Positions 17,025 through 24,508 are shown, counted from the first letter of the stretch. The stretch: 34,571 bases of DNA from Candidatus Komeilibacteria bacterium S5_K13 (GCA_019248485.1 JAEHGL010000013.1:1-34571), one strand, 5' to 3'. Numbers and translations are program-made. The notes: a model not told the origin generated them from the sequence alone.

Positions 17025-17714
17025 ATGTTTGAAGAAAAAAAACAAGACAACAAAGAATACTCAAAGAACAAACGACTTGATATCAGAGTGGCTCGTGTAA
17101 AAAAAGACTCAAAATTTATAATGCAAATTATAAAATATAAGAGAGTCTTTGTTTTCTTTGAGATAATTATATTATTTTTAGTTTTTTATATATTTTTATT
17201 GGGTCCACAGATTGCAAAGACGATTACCAATAAACAAGTTTTGTTTTCTAACGAACAATTACTTGAAGAAGCAAAGAGTTTCAAGTTAAAAGTAGAAGAA
17301 TTACAAAAAGAAAGAGATAGTGTGGTAAACCAAGATCAAAACAATCAAAATATAAAAAAATTATACGAAGTTTTACCAAGAAAACAGAATTTGCCAGAAA
17401 TTATGGCTCAGATAGATGCCCTTGTAAAAGATTATGGACTTGTCTTAGGAAGTATTCAAATAGAAAATCCACAAGAAGATTCTGATAGCGAAAACGATTC
17501 TATGGATTACGATAGCTCAAAAATAAATGGAGGCATAAAAACCATTCAAGTTTCAATTTTTGTTTTGGGAGGAGATGGAAGTTACGAAAAAGTCAAAGAA
17601 TTATTGGATGGTCTAGAAAAGCATGTTAGACTTATTGATATAACATCGTTTAGTTTTGACCCTCAAATGACAACGTATTCAATTATTTTTAAAACATATT
17701 ATTTAGATCAATAA
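17025..17714 (+). CDS. pilO: PilO-like pilus assembly protein
   Basis: A bitopic inner-membrane protein of 229 aa. A basic cytoplasmic tail is followed by a membrane helix (about 38-63), a coiled coil (about 70-105) and a C-terminal ferredoxin-like domain, with KLYEVLPRKQNLPEIMAQID matching the conserved PilO start of that domain. It would pair with PilN in the periplasmic or extracytoplasmic alignment complex. An acidic insert (EDSDSENDSMD, about 148-160) breaks the domain. It starts 11 bases after pilN and ends one base before the next gene, so it is clearly cotranscribed. Confidence 0.85.
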   Translation: MFEEKKQDNKEYSKNKRLDIRVARVKKDSKFIMQIIKYKRVFVFFEIIILFLVFYIFLLGPQIAKTITNKQVLFSNEQLLEEAKSFKLKVEELQKERDSVVNQDQNNQNIKKLYEVLPRKQNLPEIMAQIDALVKDYGLVLGSIQIENPQEDSDSENDSMDYDSSKINGGIKTIQVSIFVLGGDGSYEKVKELLDGLEKHVRLIDITSFSFDPQMTTYSIIFKTYYLDQ

Positions 17715-17715
17715 G

Positions 17716-18075
17716 ATGGCAAGAAACAACAAAAAGAACTTTTTACAGATAATTATTTTTATATTAATAATGCTTGCTGTATTATATTTAAATAAAGATA
17801 GACTCGGAATTAATAAGTCAAAAATAGACGATTTGATGATTATGGATAATAGCACGACTTTAGATAATGATCGTATGGGCAAAATCAAGGCAGACAAGCT
17901 CAAGATTGATAAGGTTTTGCAAGAAAACAAAAATCTTTTACAAAATGATCAAAACTTTTTGGATAATTTAGAATCTTACATTAATCTTCCTATGACAGAA
18001 GACGAATACAAATCTTTTATAGGTCAGGTGCATAATAATTATCCATTTGGAAATCCAATAAGTGAAAAAAAATAA
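17716..18075 (+). CDS. Small membrane-anchored pilus-operon protein, 119 aa
   Basis: It has one N-terminal membrane helix (about residues 9-24) and a polar, helical remainder with a possible coiled coil (about 55-90). It ends in a short conserved-looking stretch, LPMTEDEYKSFIGQVHNNYPFG. Only one base separates it from pilO, so the two are translated together. It occupies the place where proteobacteria have the lipoprotein PilP, but there is no lipobox and no sequence similarity that I can see. It may be a lineage-specific part of the alignment complex; that is inference from position. Confidence 0.7.
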   Translation: MARNNKKNFLQIIIFILIMLAVLYLNKDRLGINKSKIDDLMIMDNSTTLDNDRMGKIKADKLKIDKVLQENKNLLQNDQNFLDNLESYINLPMTEDEYKSFIGQVHNNYPFGNPISEKK

Positions 18076-18076
18076 T

Positions 18077-18121
18077 CTCTCGACCTTGACCTCTCGACCT
18101 TGCTCGAGGGTTTTGCTCGAG
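18077..18121 (+). repeat. CTCTCGACCTTG and TTGCTCGAG short repeats
   Basis: CTCTCGACCTTG occurs at 18077-18088 and 18091-18102. TTGCTCGAG occurs at 18100-18108 and 18113-18121. Together they fill the gap between the small pilus protein and pilB. No terminator T-run is evident. Confidence 0.75.
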
Positions 18122-18133
18122 ATCCAATAAAAA

Positions 18134-19885
18134 ATGATAAATGACTATATAAACAAAATACTAAGTGCAATAAAAGAAAATAATTTATTAGACAATGATA
18201 AATTTTCTTTTCTGCAGAAGAAGTTAAAAGAAGAGAGCTCTAATATTGACGAGCTTATAAAGAGCTATTCTCTTATAGGACAAGAAGAGTATGCAAAAAT
18301 CAAATCCCAAGTAATAGGCATGCCCTACAAAGATTTGATAGATGGTAATATAGACAAAGAGGCTCTTAGGATATTGCCTATGAATTTAGCATCTAATTAT
18401 AAGATGATAATTTTTAATAGGATAGATGATATTTTGGAGGTTGGACTTGTTGATCCCGAAAATTTTAGTGCGATAGAAGCTGTAGAATTTTTGGCACATA
18501 AAAACAACTGTAGTGTTAAATATTATCTTATTTCAGAAAACGCTTTTAATAATGCATTCAAAAAGGCTCAAAACATAGAAGAAGAGGTTGGTGAGGCGCT
18601 TGATTATGCCAAAGACAAGTTTGAAGATTTGGAGACAAATGAAGAGTCAGAAGATTTGGAGGAAATAATCAAAACAGCGCCAGTTACAAAAATAGTTTCC
18701 GTTTTATTAAAACACGCGGTAGATGGAAGAGCTTCAGATATACATATTGAACCAGTTGGTAAAAATTCTGTAATAAGATTTAGAATAGATGGCGCGCTTC
18801 ATAAATCTATTATTCTTCCTATATATATACACAACGCTCTTATAGCAAGAGTAAAGGTTATGTCAAATATGAAAATTGATGAAACAAGAATACCTCAGGA
18901 TGGAAGAATAAGAGTAAACGTCAAAAGTCAGGGAGCTGAAAAGAAAATAGACCTTAGAGTTTCAACGCTACCACTTCTTGACTATGAAAAAGTTGTTATG
19001 AGGATTTTGAGCACTCCTGAAAAAATACCAACATTTGAAGATCTTGGTTTTATGGGTGCTGCAAAATTGAAAATGGAAAAAGCAATAATAAAGCCAAATG
19101 GAATGTTGCTTGTAACAGGACCAACAGGGTCTGGTAAGTCCTTTACTCTTTTTACGGCATTAAATAAAATAAATAGAGAAGCTGTTAATATTTCTACGCT
19201 TGAAGATCCTATTGAGTATAGCATTGAGGGTGTGAATCAATCACAGATAAGGCCAGAGGTAGACTTTACATTTGCTACAGGACTGAGATCTTTGCTTCGT
19301 CAGGATCCAGATGTTATTATGGTTGGAGAAATTAGAGACAATGAAACAGCCGAGCTAGCTATTCACGCTGCTCTTACTGGGCATTTGGTATTATCAACAC
19401 TTCACACAAACAATGCCGTTGGAGCTATTCCGAGGCTTATGGATATGAAAGTAGAGCCATTTCTTTTGAGCTCAACTTTGAATTTGGTTCTTTCTCAGCG
19501 CTTGGTGAGGAATATTTGTGATAATTGTAAAGAAGAATTTATTTTGCCAGAGTTTCTAAGCAAAGAAATGGATCAAATAATAGCTAACTTACCAGAAGAG
19601 GCGTTTTATGGTAATTTTAAGAAGGGTAATAAAGCTAGATTTTATCATGGAACTGGCTGTAGTAGGTGTGGAGGGACTGGATACAAGGGCAGGTCTGCCA
19701 TTGTTGAGGCGTTTGAAATGGATAATGATCTAAAAGATGTAATAAACCAAAAGGCGGACATGGTAAAATTTGAATCAGTGCTTAGAAAGCAGGGATTTAT
19801 AAGTATAGCGCAAGATGGAATCATAAAAGCTTTAAACGGAGTTACTACAGTAGAGGAGGTTTTAAGCATTACAAGAGAAGAGTAA
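18134..19885 (+). CDS. pilB: Type IV pilus extension ATPase PilB (GspE/PulE family)
   Basis: This is the cytoplasmic hexameric ATPase that powers pilus polymerisation. It has an N-terminal MshEN/GspE-N-like region (about 1-150), then the AAA-like motor. Walker A is G329-PTGSG-K335-S. The Asp box is STLEDPIEYSIEG, Walker B is DPDVIMVGEIRD with catalytic E399, and the His box is TGHLVLSTLHTN. The zinc-binding tetracysteine motif is C462xxC465 ... C509xxC512. Every catalytic element is intact, in contrast to the PilT-like gene downstream. The length of 583 aa is typical. It ends at TAA, followed by about 80 bp of AT-rich repeat before the response regulator. Confidence 0.95.
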   Translation: MINDYINKILSAIKENNLLDNDKFSFLQKKLKEESSNIDELIKSYSLIGQEEYAKIKSQVIGMPYKDLIDGNIDKEALRILPMNLASNYKMIIFNRIDDILEVGLVDPENFSAIEAVEFLAHKNNCSVKYYLISENAFNNAFKKAQNIEEEVGEALDYAKDKFEDLETNEESEDLEEIIKTAPVTKIVSVLLKHAVDGRASDIHIEPVGKNSVIRFRIDGALHKSIILPIYIHNALIARVKVMSNMKIDETRIPQDGRIRVNVKSQGAEKKIDLRVSTLPLLDYEKVVMRILSTPEKIPTFEDLGFMGAAKLKMEKAIIKPNGMLLVTGPTGSGKSFTLFTALNKINREAVNISTLEDPIEYSIEGVNQSQIRPEVDFTFATGLRSLLRQDPDVIMVGEIRDNETAELAIHAALTGHLVLSTLHTNNAVGAIPRLMDMKVEPFLLSSTLNLVLSQRLVRNICDNCKEEFILPEFLSKEMDQIIANLPEEAFYGNFKKGNKARFYHGTGCSRCGGTGYKGRSAIVEAFEMDNDLKDVINQKADMVKFESVLRKQGFISIAQDGIIKALNGVTTVEEVLSITREE

Positions 19886-19890
19886 TAGTT

Positions 19891-19922
19891 AATGTCAAAT
19901 GTAAAATTACCAATGTCAAAAA
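19891..19922 (+). repeat. AATGTCAAA repeats, pilB-regulator gap
   Basis: AATGTCAAA occurs twice (19893-19901 and 19913-19921) inside an 81-bp AT-rich gap between pilB and the response regulator. I see no promoter or terminator in the gap. Confidence 0.5.
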
Positions 19923-19966
19923 GATGAGAAATTTGATATTGAAAATTTGTTATTAAATAAAAACAT

Positions 19967-20344
19967 ATGTATAAAAAAATTAAAATTTTGATATCAGAGG
20001 ACGATCCATTTTTGTCTCAGATGTATAGTGAAAAATTAGAAATGGAGGGATATGATGTTTCACTCGCTACCGATGGAGATGCAGCGCTAGATAAGATGAA
20101 GCTTATTAAGCCAGACATAGTTCTTCTTGACTTATTGATGCCAAAAAAAGATGGTTTTGAAGTTTTGGCAGAAAAAGCACAAGATGAGCAAATAAAAGAT
20201 ATTCCAGTAATAGTTTTGACCAATCTTTCTCAAAATGAACAAATCAAAAAATGTTATGATCTGGGCGCAAAAGATTTTTTGATAAAAGCATATTTTGTCC
20301 CAGCCGAGGTAATTAAGAAGATAAGGGATGTGCTTAATAAATAG
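19967..20344 (+). CDS. Single-domain response regulator (CheY-like), 125 aa
   Basis: A complete receiver domain with no output domain. The acidic pocket is E11-D12-D13, the phosphoacceptor is D55 (LLDLLMPKKDG), the switch residue is T85 (VIVLTN) and the conserved lysine is K107 (FLIKA). It should receive a phosphate from a histidine kinase encoded elsewhere, since none is in the window. Its place between the two pilus motor genes suggests that it controls pilus motor activity, as CheY-like PilG/PilH do in proteobacterial twitching systems. That link is inference from position. Confidence 0.93.
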   Translation: MYKKIKILISEDDPFLSQMYSEKLEMEGYDVSLATDGDAALDKMKLIKPDIVLLDLLMPKKDGFEVLAEKAQDEQIKDIPVIVLTNLSQNEQIKKCYDLGAKDFLIKAYFVPAEVIKKIRDVLNK

Positions 20345-20354
20345 GGTAATAGTA

Positions 20355-20445
20355 TAATAGATTAATAGACATAAATATCTTTTATTAAATCACCTCATTA
20401 ATATAATCTATTAATCAATTATCCTATTATTCAATTAATCTATTA
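20355..20445. repeat. Inverted repeat TAATAGATTAAT/ATTAATCTATTA
   Basis: Perfect 12-base arms at 20355-20366 and 20434-20445, with further CTATTAATC-like words between. They fill the 103-bp gap before the PilT-like gene, and the right arm ends two bases before its ATG. Sequestration of the start in a hairpin is possible. Confidence 0.7.
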
Positions 20446-20447
20446 TA

Positions 20448-21500
20448 ATGCCAGCAATAGAACAACTACAATTAAATGATCTCATAAATCAAGCTATCAA
20501 AGAAAGAGCAAGCGCTATTTATTTTAATATAAGTAATTATCCTACCGTGGAGATTTTTGGATCGCTGAGATCTCTCAAAGACAAGCCGATTCTTACAAAA
20601 GAATTTTTGGAAACAATAGCTTCTAATTTTTTGTCAGATAGTCAAAGGAAAATACTGGATGAAAAAAAGGAATTAAAAATAGGATATGACTGGTCTTCAA
20701 AAATAAGATTAATTCTAAATTTTTTTTATCAAAAGCAATCACTTTCCATTTCTATAAAAATGGTTCCAAACGAAATAATGAATATTAATGACTTTGAAAT
20801 TGCTGATATTATGAAACAAGTTGTTGCTATGAATTCTGGTCTTGTAATAATTTGTGGGCCCGCATCATCCGGAAGAAGTATGACCGCGCTATCAATATTG
20901 GACAATATAAACAAAAATCAAGAAAAAAGAATAGTAACAATAGAAGAGCCAATAGAATTTCAGTTTATAAATAATTTATCTATAATAAATCAAAGAGAAG
21001 TGGGTTCAGACGTAGAATCTTTTGAAGAGGGTCTCAAAAATGTTATTGATGAAAGCGTTGATGTTGTTTATGTTTCAAAAATTCAATCACAAGAAGAAAT
21101 CAATTTGCTTTTGCAAGTTGCTTCTTCGGGAAAAATGGTCCTTGCTATTATAGATAGTGAGTCAATAATAGAATTGATGGACAAAATATTTGGAAGCTTT
21201 GATTTATCAGAAAAAGAATGGGCAAAGAGTCTTGTTACAGAATCCCTAAAGGTTGTGATAAATCAAAGAATATTACAAAAAATAGGCGGTGGTCAAATAG
21301 TTGTAGCAGAGATTCTTACGATGACGCCATCTAGCAAGCCCATAATAAAGTCAGCAAAATTCGATCAACTGCAATCCATTATGCAAACATCAAGACAGGA
21401 TGGCATGCAAGATTTAGAAAGTGTTATAAGAAATCTTTTGCAACGTGGTGCTATAAGGCCAGAAGAGGCAAAAAAATATTTATCATCATTAAACATATAA
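20448..21500 (+). CDS. PilT-like ATPase with degenerate catalytic motifs
   Basis: By length (350 aa), domain order and position this is a PilT-type retraction ATPase homologue: an N-terminal PAS-like part (1-100), then a RecA-like motor. The key motifs are altered. Walker A reads GPASSGR143S, with arginine in place of the invariant lysine. The Walker B segment reads SVDVVYVSK211IQS where PilT has DPDVILVGEMRD, so the catalytic glutamate is lysine. The His box TGHLVFxTLHTN is replaced by SGKMVLAIIDSES. The Asp box is kept as TIEEPIEF. It is unlikely to hydrolyse ATP and may act as a structural or regulatory partner in the pilus motor. The frame is intact and well conserved outside these motifs, so it is not a simple pseudogene. 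Confidence 0.85.
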   Translation: MPAIEQLQLNDLINQAIKERASAIYFNISNYPTVEIFGSLRSLKDKPILTKEFLETIASNFLSDSQRKILDEKKELKIGYDWSSKIRLILNFFYQKQSLSISIKMVPNEIMNINDFEIADIMKQVVAMNSGLVIICGPASSGRSMTALSILDNINKNQEKRIVTIEEPIEFQFINNLSIINQREVGSDVESFEEGLKNVIDESVDVVYVSKIQSQEEINLLLQVASSGKMVLAIIDSESIIELMDKIFGSFDLSEKEWAKSLVTESLKVVINQRILQKIGGGQIVVAEILTMTPSSKPIIKSAKFDQLQSIMQTSRQDGMQDLESVIRNLLQRGAIRPEEAKKYLSSLNI

Positions 21501-21501
21501 A

Positions 21502-22713
21502 ATGTCAGTTTTTTCATATAAAGCATTAAACGAAAACAATCAGAACATATCTGGTTTTATTGATGCACCATCTATTGATATTGCTGAGGGAGCTTTGCTT
21601 GAAAGAAGCTTTAAGATCATTGATATCAAAGAAGAGTCTAGTGAGGAATTTTCTATTATGAAATTTTTGCCTTTTTTGAATAAAATAAGAAAAAAAGATC
21701 TAGTAATTTTTTCAAGACAATTATCTGTTATGATCTCAGCTACAGTTCCTATTATTCAGGCGCTTCGTGCAATAGCAAAGCAGACCAAGAACAAACCGCT
21801 TCAAAAAGTAATAGACGAAATAGCTGATGATGTTGATGGGGGTATGAGATTGTCAGACGCACTTGATAAGCATGAAGCCTTTGATAATGTTTTTGTAAAC
21901 ATGGTTGAAGCGGGGGAGACTTCAGGAAAGTTAGACGAGGTTTTGGAGTATTTGGCAGACGAAATAGAGAAAAGCTATGATCTAGAGTCAAAAATTAAAG
22001 GAGCAATGATTTATCCAGCCTTTATAGTTGGTGGGTTGATTATAGTGGGTGTTGCTATGATTATTTTTGTTTTACCAAATATGGTTGGCATGCTTGAAGG
22101 ATCTGGTCAAGAATTACCACTTCCTACAAAAATCTTGATCTGGATAAGTAATGCTTTTCGACGTTATTATATGTTAATAATATTATTTGTAGCTGGATTT
22201 ATTGGTGGAACTATTATGTTTGTAAAAAAAACAGAGCTCGGTGCAAATATTTTTAACATTATAAGGCTCAAGTTTCCCGTTTTTGGAAAGCTTTGGCAAT
22301 ATATTTATGTGGTTCGATTTGCAGGAACTCTTTCGAGCCTTCTTTCCGCAGGAGTTTCTCTTACGGGTGCCCTCCGAATCACAGGAGAAGTAGTTGGAAA
22401 TGAAAAATACAAAGAAGCTATTACACAGACAATAGCAAAGGTAGAGGATGGCTATTCAATGGCAGACACACTTGAAAAAACGGGAATATTTCCATCAATG
22501 GTTGTTCAGATGATAAGGGTAGGAGAAAAAACCGGTAAAATGTCTCTGGTCTTAGATAAGTTATCTAGTTTTTATGCAAGAGAGGTGAGAAATATTGTTT
22601 CGAATCTTTCTTCGCTTCTTGAGCCAATAATTATGGTTGTCATTGGTATTGCTGTTGCTGGAATGGTAGCTGCTGTGCTTATGCCTATGTATAATATGGC
22701 AAACGCATTTTGA
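21502..22713 (+). CDS. pilC: Inner-membrane platform protein PilC (GspF family)
   Basis: This polytopic membrane protein forms the base of the pilus and couples it to PilB. It starts with the typical FSYKALNENNQNISG segment and has two T2SF domains (about residues 66-188 and 268-390). The paired signatures are FSRQLSVMISATVPIIQAL and FAGTLSSLLSAGVSLTGAL, with VxxGETSGKLDEVL and VGEKTGKMSLVLD. Membrane helices lie near 167-190, 217-238 and 375-400. The length of 403 aa is standard. It begins one base after the PilT-like stop, so the two are coupled. It ends at TGA, followed by repeats and no clear terminator. Confidence 0.95.
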   Translation: MSVFSYKALNENNQNISGFIDAPSIDIAEGALLERSFKIIDIKEESSEEFSIMKFLPFLNKIRKKDLVIFSRQLSVMISATVPIIQALRAIAKQTKNKPLQKVIDEIADDVDGGMRLSDALDKHEAFDNVFVNMVEAGETSGKLDEVLEYLADEIEKSYDLESKIKGAMIYPAFIVGGLIIVGVAMIIFVLPNMVGMLEGSGQELPLPTKILIWISNAFRRYYMLIILFVAGFIGGTIMFVKKTELGANIFNIIRLKFPVFGKLWQYIYVVRFAGTLSSLLSAGVSLTGALRITGEVVGNEKYKEAITQTIAKVEDGYSMADTLEKTGIFPSMVVQMIRVGEKTGKMSLVLDKLSSFYAREVRNIVSNLSSLLEPIIMVVIGIAVAGMVAAVLMPMYNMANAF

Positions 22714-22726
22714 CGATACTAATATA

Positions 22727-22756
22727 CCCGTCTCGCGTCGGCGAGCCGAGGCGGAC
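22727..22756. repeat. CCCGTCTCG...CGAGGCGGAC palindrome, copy 1
   Basis: Outer arms CCGTCTCG/CGAGGCGG (8 bp, one T-G wobble) enclose the inner stem CTCGC/GCGAG. A related copy lies at 25977-26008 with a different inner stem. Around it, the word ATACTAAT recurs several times between 22715 and 22796. Confidence 0.7.
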
Positions 22757-22798
22757 TAATGATACTAATAATACTAATTTAATACGAATATACTAATT

Positions 22799-22941
22799 GC
22801 CTCACCCCCTGGCTTCGCAGAAGCATAGCTTCAGCTATGCCAAGGCGAGCAACCCCTCTCCATTTGCAAATGGAGAGGGGAGGATGCCTGGTAATAATAA
22901 AATGTCCCTCTCCCGATTTGGGAGAGGGTAGGGTGAGGGGG
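22799..22941. repeat. REP-like palindromic element, locus B
   Basis: CTCACCCCC at the left and GGGTGAGGGGG at the right frame three hairpins: GCATAGCT/AGCTATGC (22823-22840), a perfect 28-bp palindrome at 22853-22880 (each half is CCCCTCTCCATTTG), and CCCTCTCCC/GGGAGAGGG (22906-22914 with 22920-22928). It is the same family as 3344-3447 and 24338-24508. The open frame running through it into the pilin is incidental. Confidence 0.85.
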
Positions 22942-22983
22942 TGGTGGGAATTAATAAAATTAAACAATTCAGTATTTAAAGAC

Positions 22984-23532
22984 ATGAAAAAAATAAATAA
23001 GAGTGGTTTTACATTAATAGAGCTCCTGGTTGTAATTGCAATCATTGGTTTACTTTCAACCATAGCCTTGAATTCTCTTGATAGTGCAAGAGCGGGTGCA
23101 AGAGATGCAAAGAGATTGTCAGACTTAAAAACTATTCAAAAAGCTATGGAGTTATATATGAATGATCATGATGGTCATTTGCCAACGGCTACAGGTGGTA
23201 GCGCAGTGGCTCTTGCAACATCTTTTGCTTCACAATTGTCCGAATATTTACCATCTATGCCACATAATGCATATTCGTTAGGGGCTGTGAAGTATTATTT
23301 CATATGTACATCAACTATTTCATCTTCGTATGTATTAATGATATATGGATTAGATAAAAACCCTCCCACAACAGGATCTCCTGCATCAGGTAATATGAGT
23401 ATGGGCGGCTGTTATATTTATGGTATAAATTCGAGTGGTGGATTAAGTAAATCAATGACCGGTGGAAGTCACACATGTGGTGATACGGGGAATATTAAAA
23501 AGTATTGTTTGTCTGGAACTTATACTCCCTAG
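22984..23532 (+). CDS. Type IV pilin-like protein 1, 182 aa
   Basis: The short basic leader MKKINKSG is followed by FTLIELLVVIAIIGLLSTIA, the classic class III/type IVa signal with cleavage after glycine by PilD and Glu5 of the mature protein. After the helix (ARAGARDAKRLSDLKTIQKAMELYMNDH) comes a globular Cys-containing domain. It includes GGCYIYG, SHTCGDTG and a terminal YCLSGTYTP, so disulfides are likely. The frame extends upstream to 22837 through a REP-like repeat, but the ATG at 22984 gives a normal pilin leader. It is one of three pilins in a row, and its longer C-terminal domain suggests a minor pilin. Confidence 0.9.
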   Translation: MKKINKSGFTLIELLVVIAIIGLLSTIALNSLDSARAGARDAKRLSDLKTIQKAMELYMNDHDGHLPTATGGSAVALATSFASQLSEYLPSMPHNAYSLGAVKYYFICTSTISSSYVLMIYGLDKNPPTTGSPASGNMSMGGCYIYGINSSGGLSKSMTGGSHTCGDTGNIKKYCLSGTYTP

Positions 23533-23650
23533 GAATTGCTTTAGTTGGATTTAAAAAATTTATTATATTATTTTCTATTTGTAATACATGGGGTCGGGGA
23601 AAGAGTGGTGCAAATTTTTCACATTTCGCCTTCCGCCTAATTTTAATTTG

Positions 23651-23659
23651 TGCTATAAT
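23651..23659 (+). promoter_or_regulatory. Extended -10 promoter of pilin 2
   Basis: TGCTATAAT, inside the same 14-mer (ATTTGTGCTATAAT) found at 1029-1042. It predicts a start near 23666 and a leader of about 130 bases before the pilin ATG. Confidence 0.65.
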
Positions 23660-23672
23660 ATTTATATAAATA

Positions 23673-23717
23673 ATGTTGATAAAAAAAGACTTTTGGGTTT
23701 GTCAAAGGTCAAATTAA
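23673..23717 (+). other. Possible 14-codon upstream ORF in the pilin 2 leader
   Basis: ATG at 23673 opens a frame reading MLIKKDFWVCQRSN and stopping at 23717. It overlaps a hairpin, GACTTTTG/CAAAGGTC (23688-23695 with 23703-23710). A second nine-codon frame (MSSTGIYLD) lies at 23740-23769. Both would be in the predicted 5' leader. There is no evidence that either is translated. Confidence 0.3.
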
Positions 23718-23795
23718 AATAATTAAAATAAATAAAGTTATGAGTTCTACTGGGATTTACCTAGATTAGGAACATAACTAAGAAAGCTAAATAAA

Positions 23796-24194
23796 ATGAA
23801 GAAAAAAGGTTTTACACTGATTGAGCTCTTGGTTGTAATTGCAATTATTGGGTTACTATCAACACTTGCTGTAGTTTCTCTTGGAACTGCAAGAGCAAAG
23901 GCAAGAGATGCAAAAAGAGCTGCTGATGCAAGATCTGCACAAACATCTATAGAAATGTGCGCATCTGATAATAACGGATTGTTTCCTGTTAAATCTCCGG
24001 TTGGCACTATTGCTTCTATGGCATCGACAGCAGATTTATGCGGTATAGGAAAAACGTTGTCTAATTATTTACCAAACGCGTCTGCACTTACTGAAGTTTA
24101 TTATTTAGGAAGTACTGCCTCTTATTCTATTTCATATTGGCAAGAAACAACTAGTCCAGCAGCAACAACCACACTAAAGGGTGGAACTCAATAA
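23796..24194 (+). CDS. Type IV pilin-like protein 2 (possible major pilin), 132 aa
   Basis: The leader MKKKG is followed by FTLIELLVVIAIIGLLSTLA with the conserved Glu5 and a helix (RAKARDAKRAADARSAQTSI). A short globular part has two cysteines (EMCASDN, DLCGIG). It is the shortest of the three pilins. It has its own extended -10 promoter (23651-23659), a ~130-base leader and a strong terminator (24217-24249), so it is a single-gene unit. That arrangement and the compact size suggest the main pilus subunit. The assignment is inference. Confidence 0.9.
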   Translation: MKKKGFTLIELLVVIAIIGLLSTLAVVSLGTARAKARDAKRAADARSAQTSIEMCASDNNGLFPVKSPVGTIASMASTADLCGIGKTLSNYLPNASALTEVYYLGSTASYSISYWQETTSPAATTTLKGGTQ

Positions 24195-24216
24195 TCTTTA
24201 GAAAATATTATTTTTC

Positions 24217-24249
24217 AAACCCCGTTCATTTATAATGGCGGGGTTTTTT
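24217..24249 (+). terminator. Intrinsic terminator of pilin 2
   Basis: AAACCCCG (24217-24224) pairs with CGGGGTTT (24239-24246) across a loop that contains a small CATT/AATG stem. A run of six T ends at 24249. Confidence 0.85.
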
Positions 24250-24275
24250 GATTCCGACCCTCAGGGTCGAGAGAG

Positions 24276-24303
24276 TTGACATATATAGTAATAGAGTTAA
24301 AAT
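24276..24303 (+). promoter_or_regulatory. Promoter TTGACA-16-TAAAAT
   Basis: A perfect -35 (24276-24281) and a near-consensus -10 (24298-24303) with 16-base spacing. The expected start near 24310 coincides with the first base of a terminator hairpin, so no gene lies between them. Confidence 0.5.
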
Positions 24304-24309
24304 ATAAAC

Positions 24310-24330
24310 AGACCGTACTTGCGGTCTTTT
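24310..24330 (+). terminator. Intrinsic terminator directly behind a promoter
   Basis: AGACCG (24310-24315) pairs with CGGTCT (24322-24327) around a TACTTG loop, followed by a short T-run. No gene ends here; pilin 2 already has its own terminator at 24217-24249. Confidence 0.65.
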
Positions 24331-24337
24331 ATTATTT

Positions 24338-24508
24338 TCCCCACCCCTTGCCCCTCCCCATCGAAGATGGAGAGGGGGAAAGAGCTTGGATTATATACCA
24401 AAAATCTTCCCTTCTCCCGTTTTGGGAGAAGGGTTGGGGATGAGGGGAAGTTGTAAAATTAAAAAAAGCATTTTTCTCCAACTACGCTGGAAAGGGGATG
24501 GGGGTGAG
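24338..24508. repeat. REP-like palindromic element, locus C
   Basis: It starts CCCCACCCC and ends GGGGGTGAG. The hairpin CCCTTCTCCC/GGGAGAAGGG (24409-24418 with 24424-24433) has loop GTTTT, so it is exactly the reverse complement of the locus A hairpin (loop AAAAC). Another arm pair is CCCCTCCCCATC/GATGGAGAGGGG near 24352-24376. Confidence 0.8.

Noticed and set aside
22837-22983. N-terminal extension of pilin 1 to 22837
   Set aside because: It reads through a palindromic repeat, and the resulting N-terminus would block the pilin leader; ATG 22984 is preferred.
3344-24508. CRISPR array
   Set aside because: The repeats are few, palindromic and irregularly spaced, with no uniform spacers and no cas genes.
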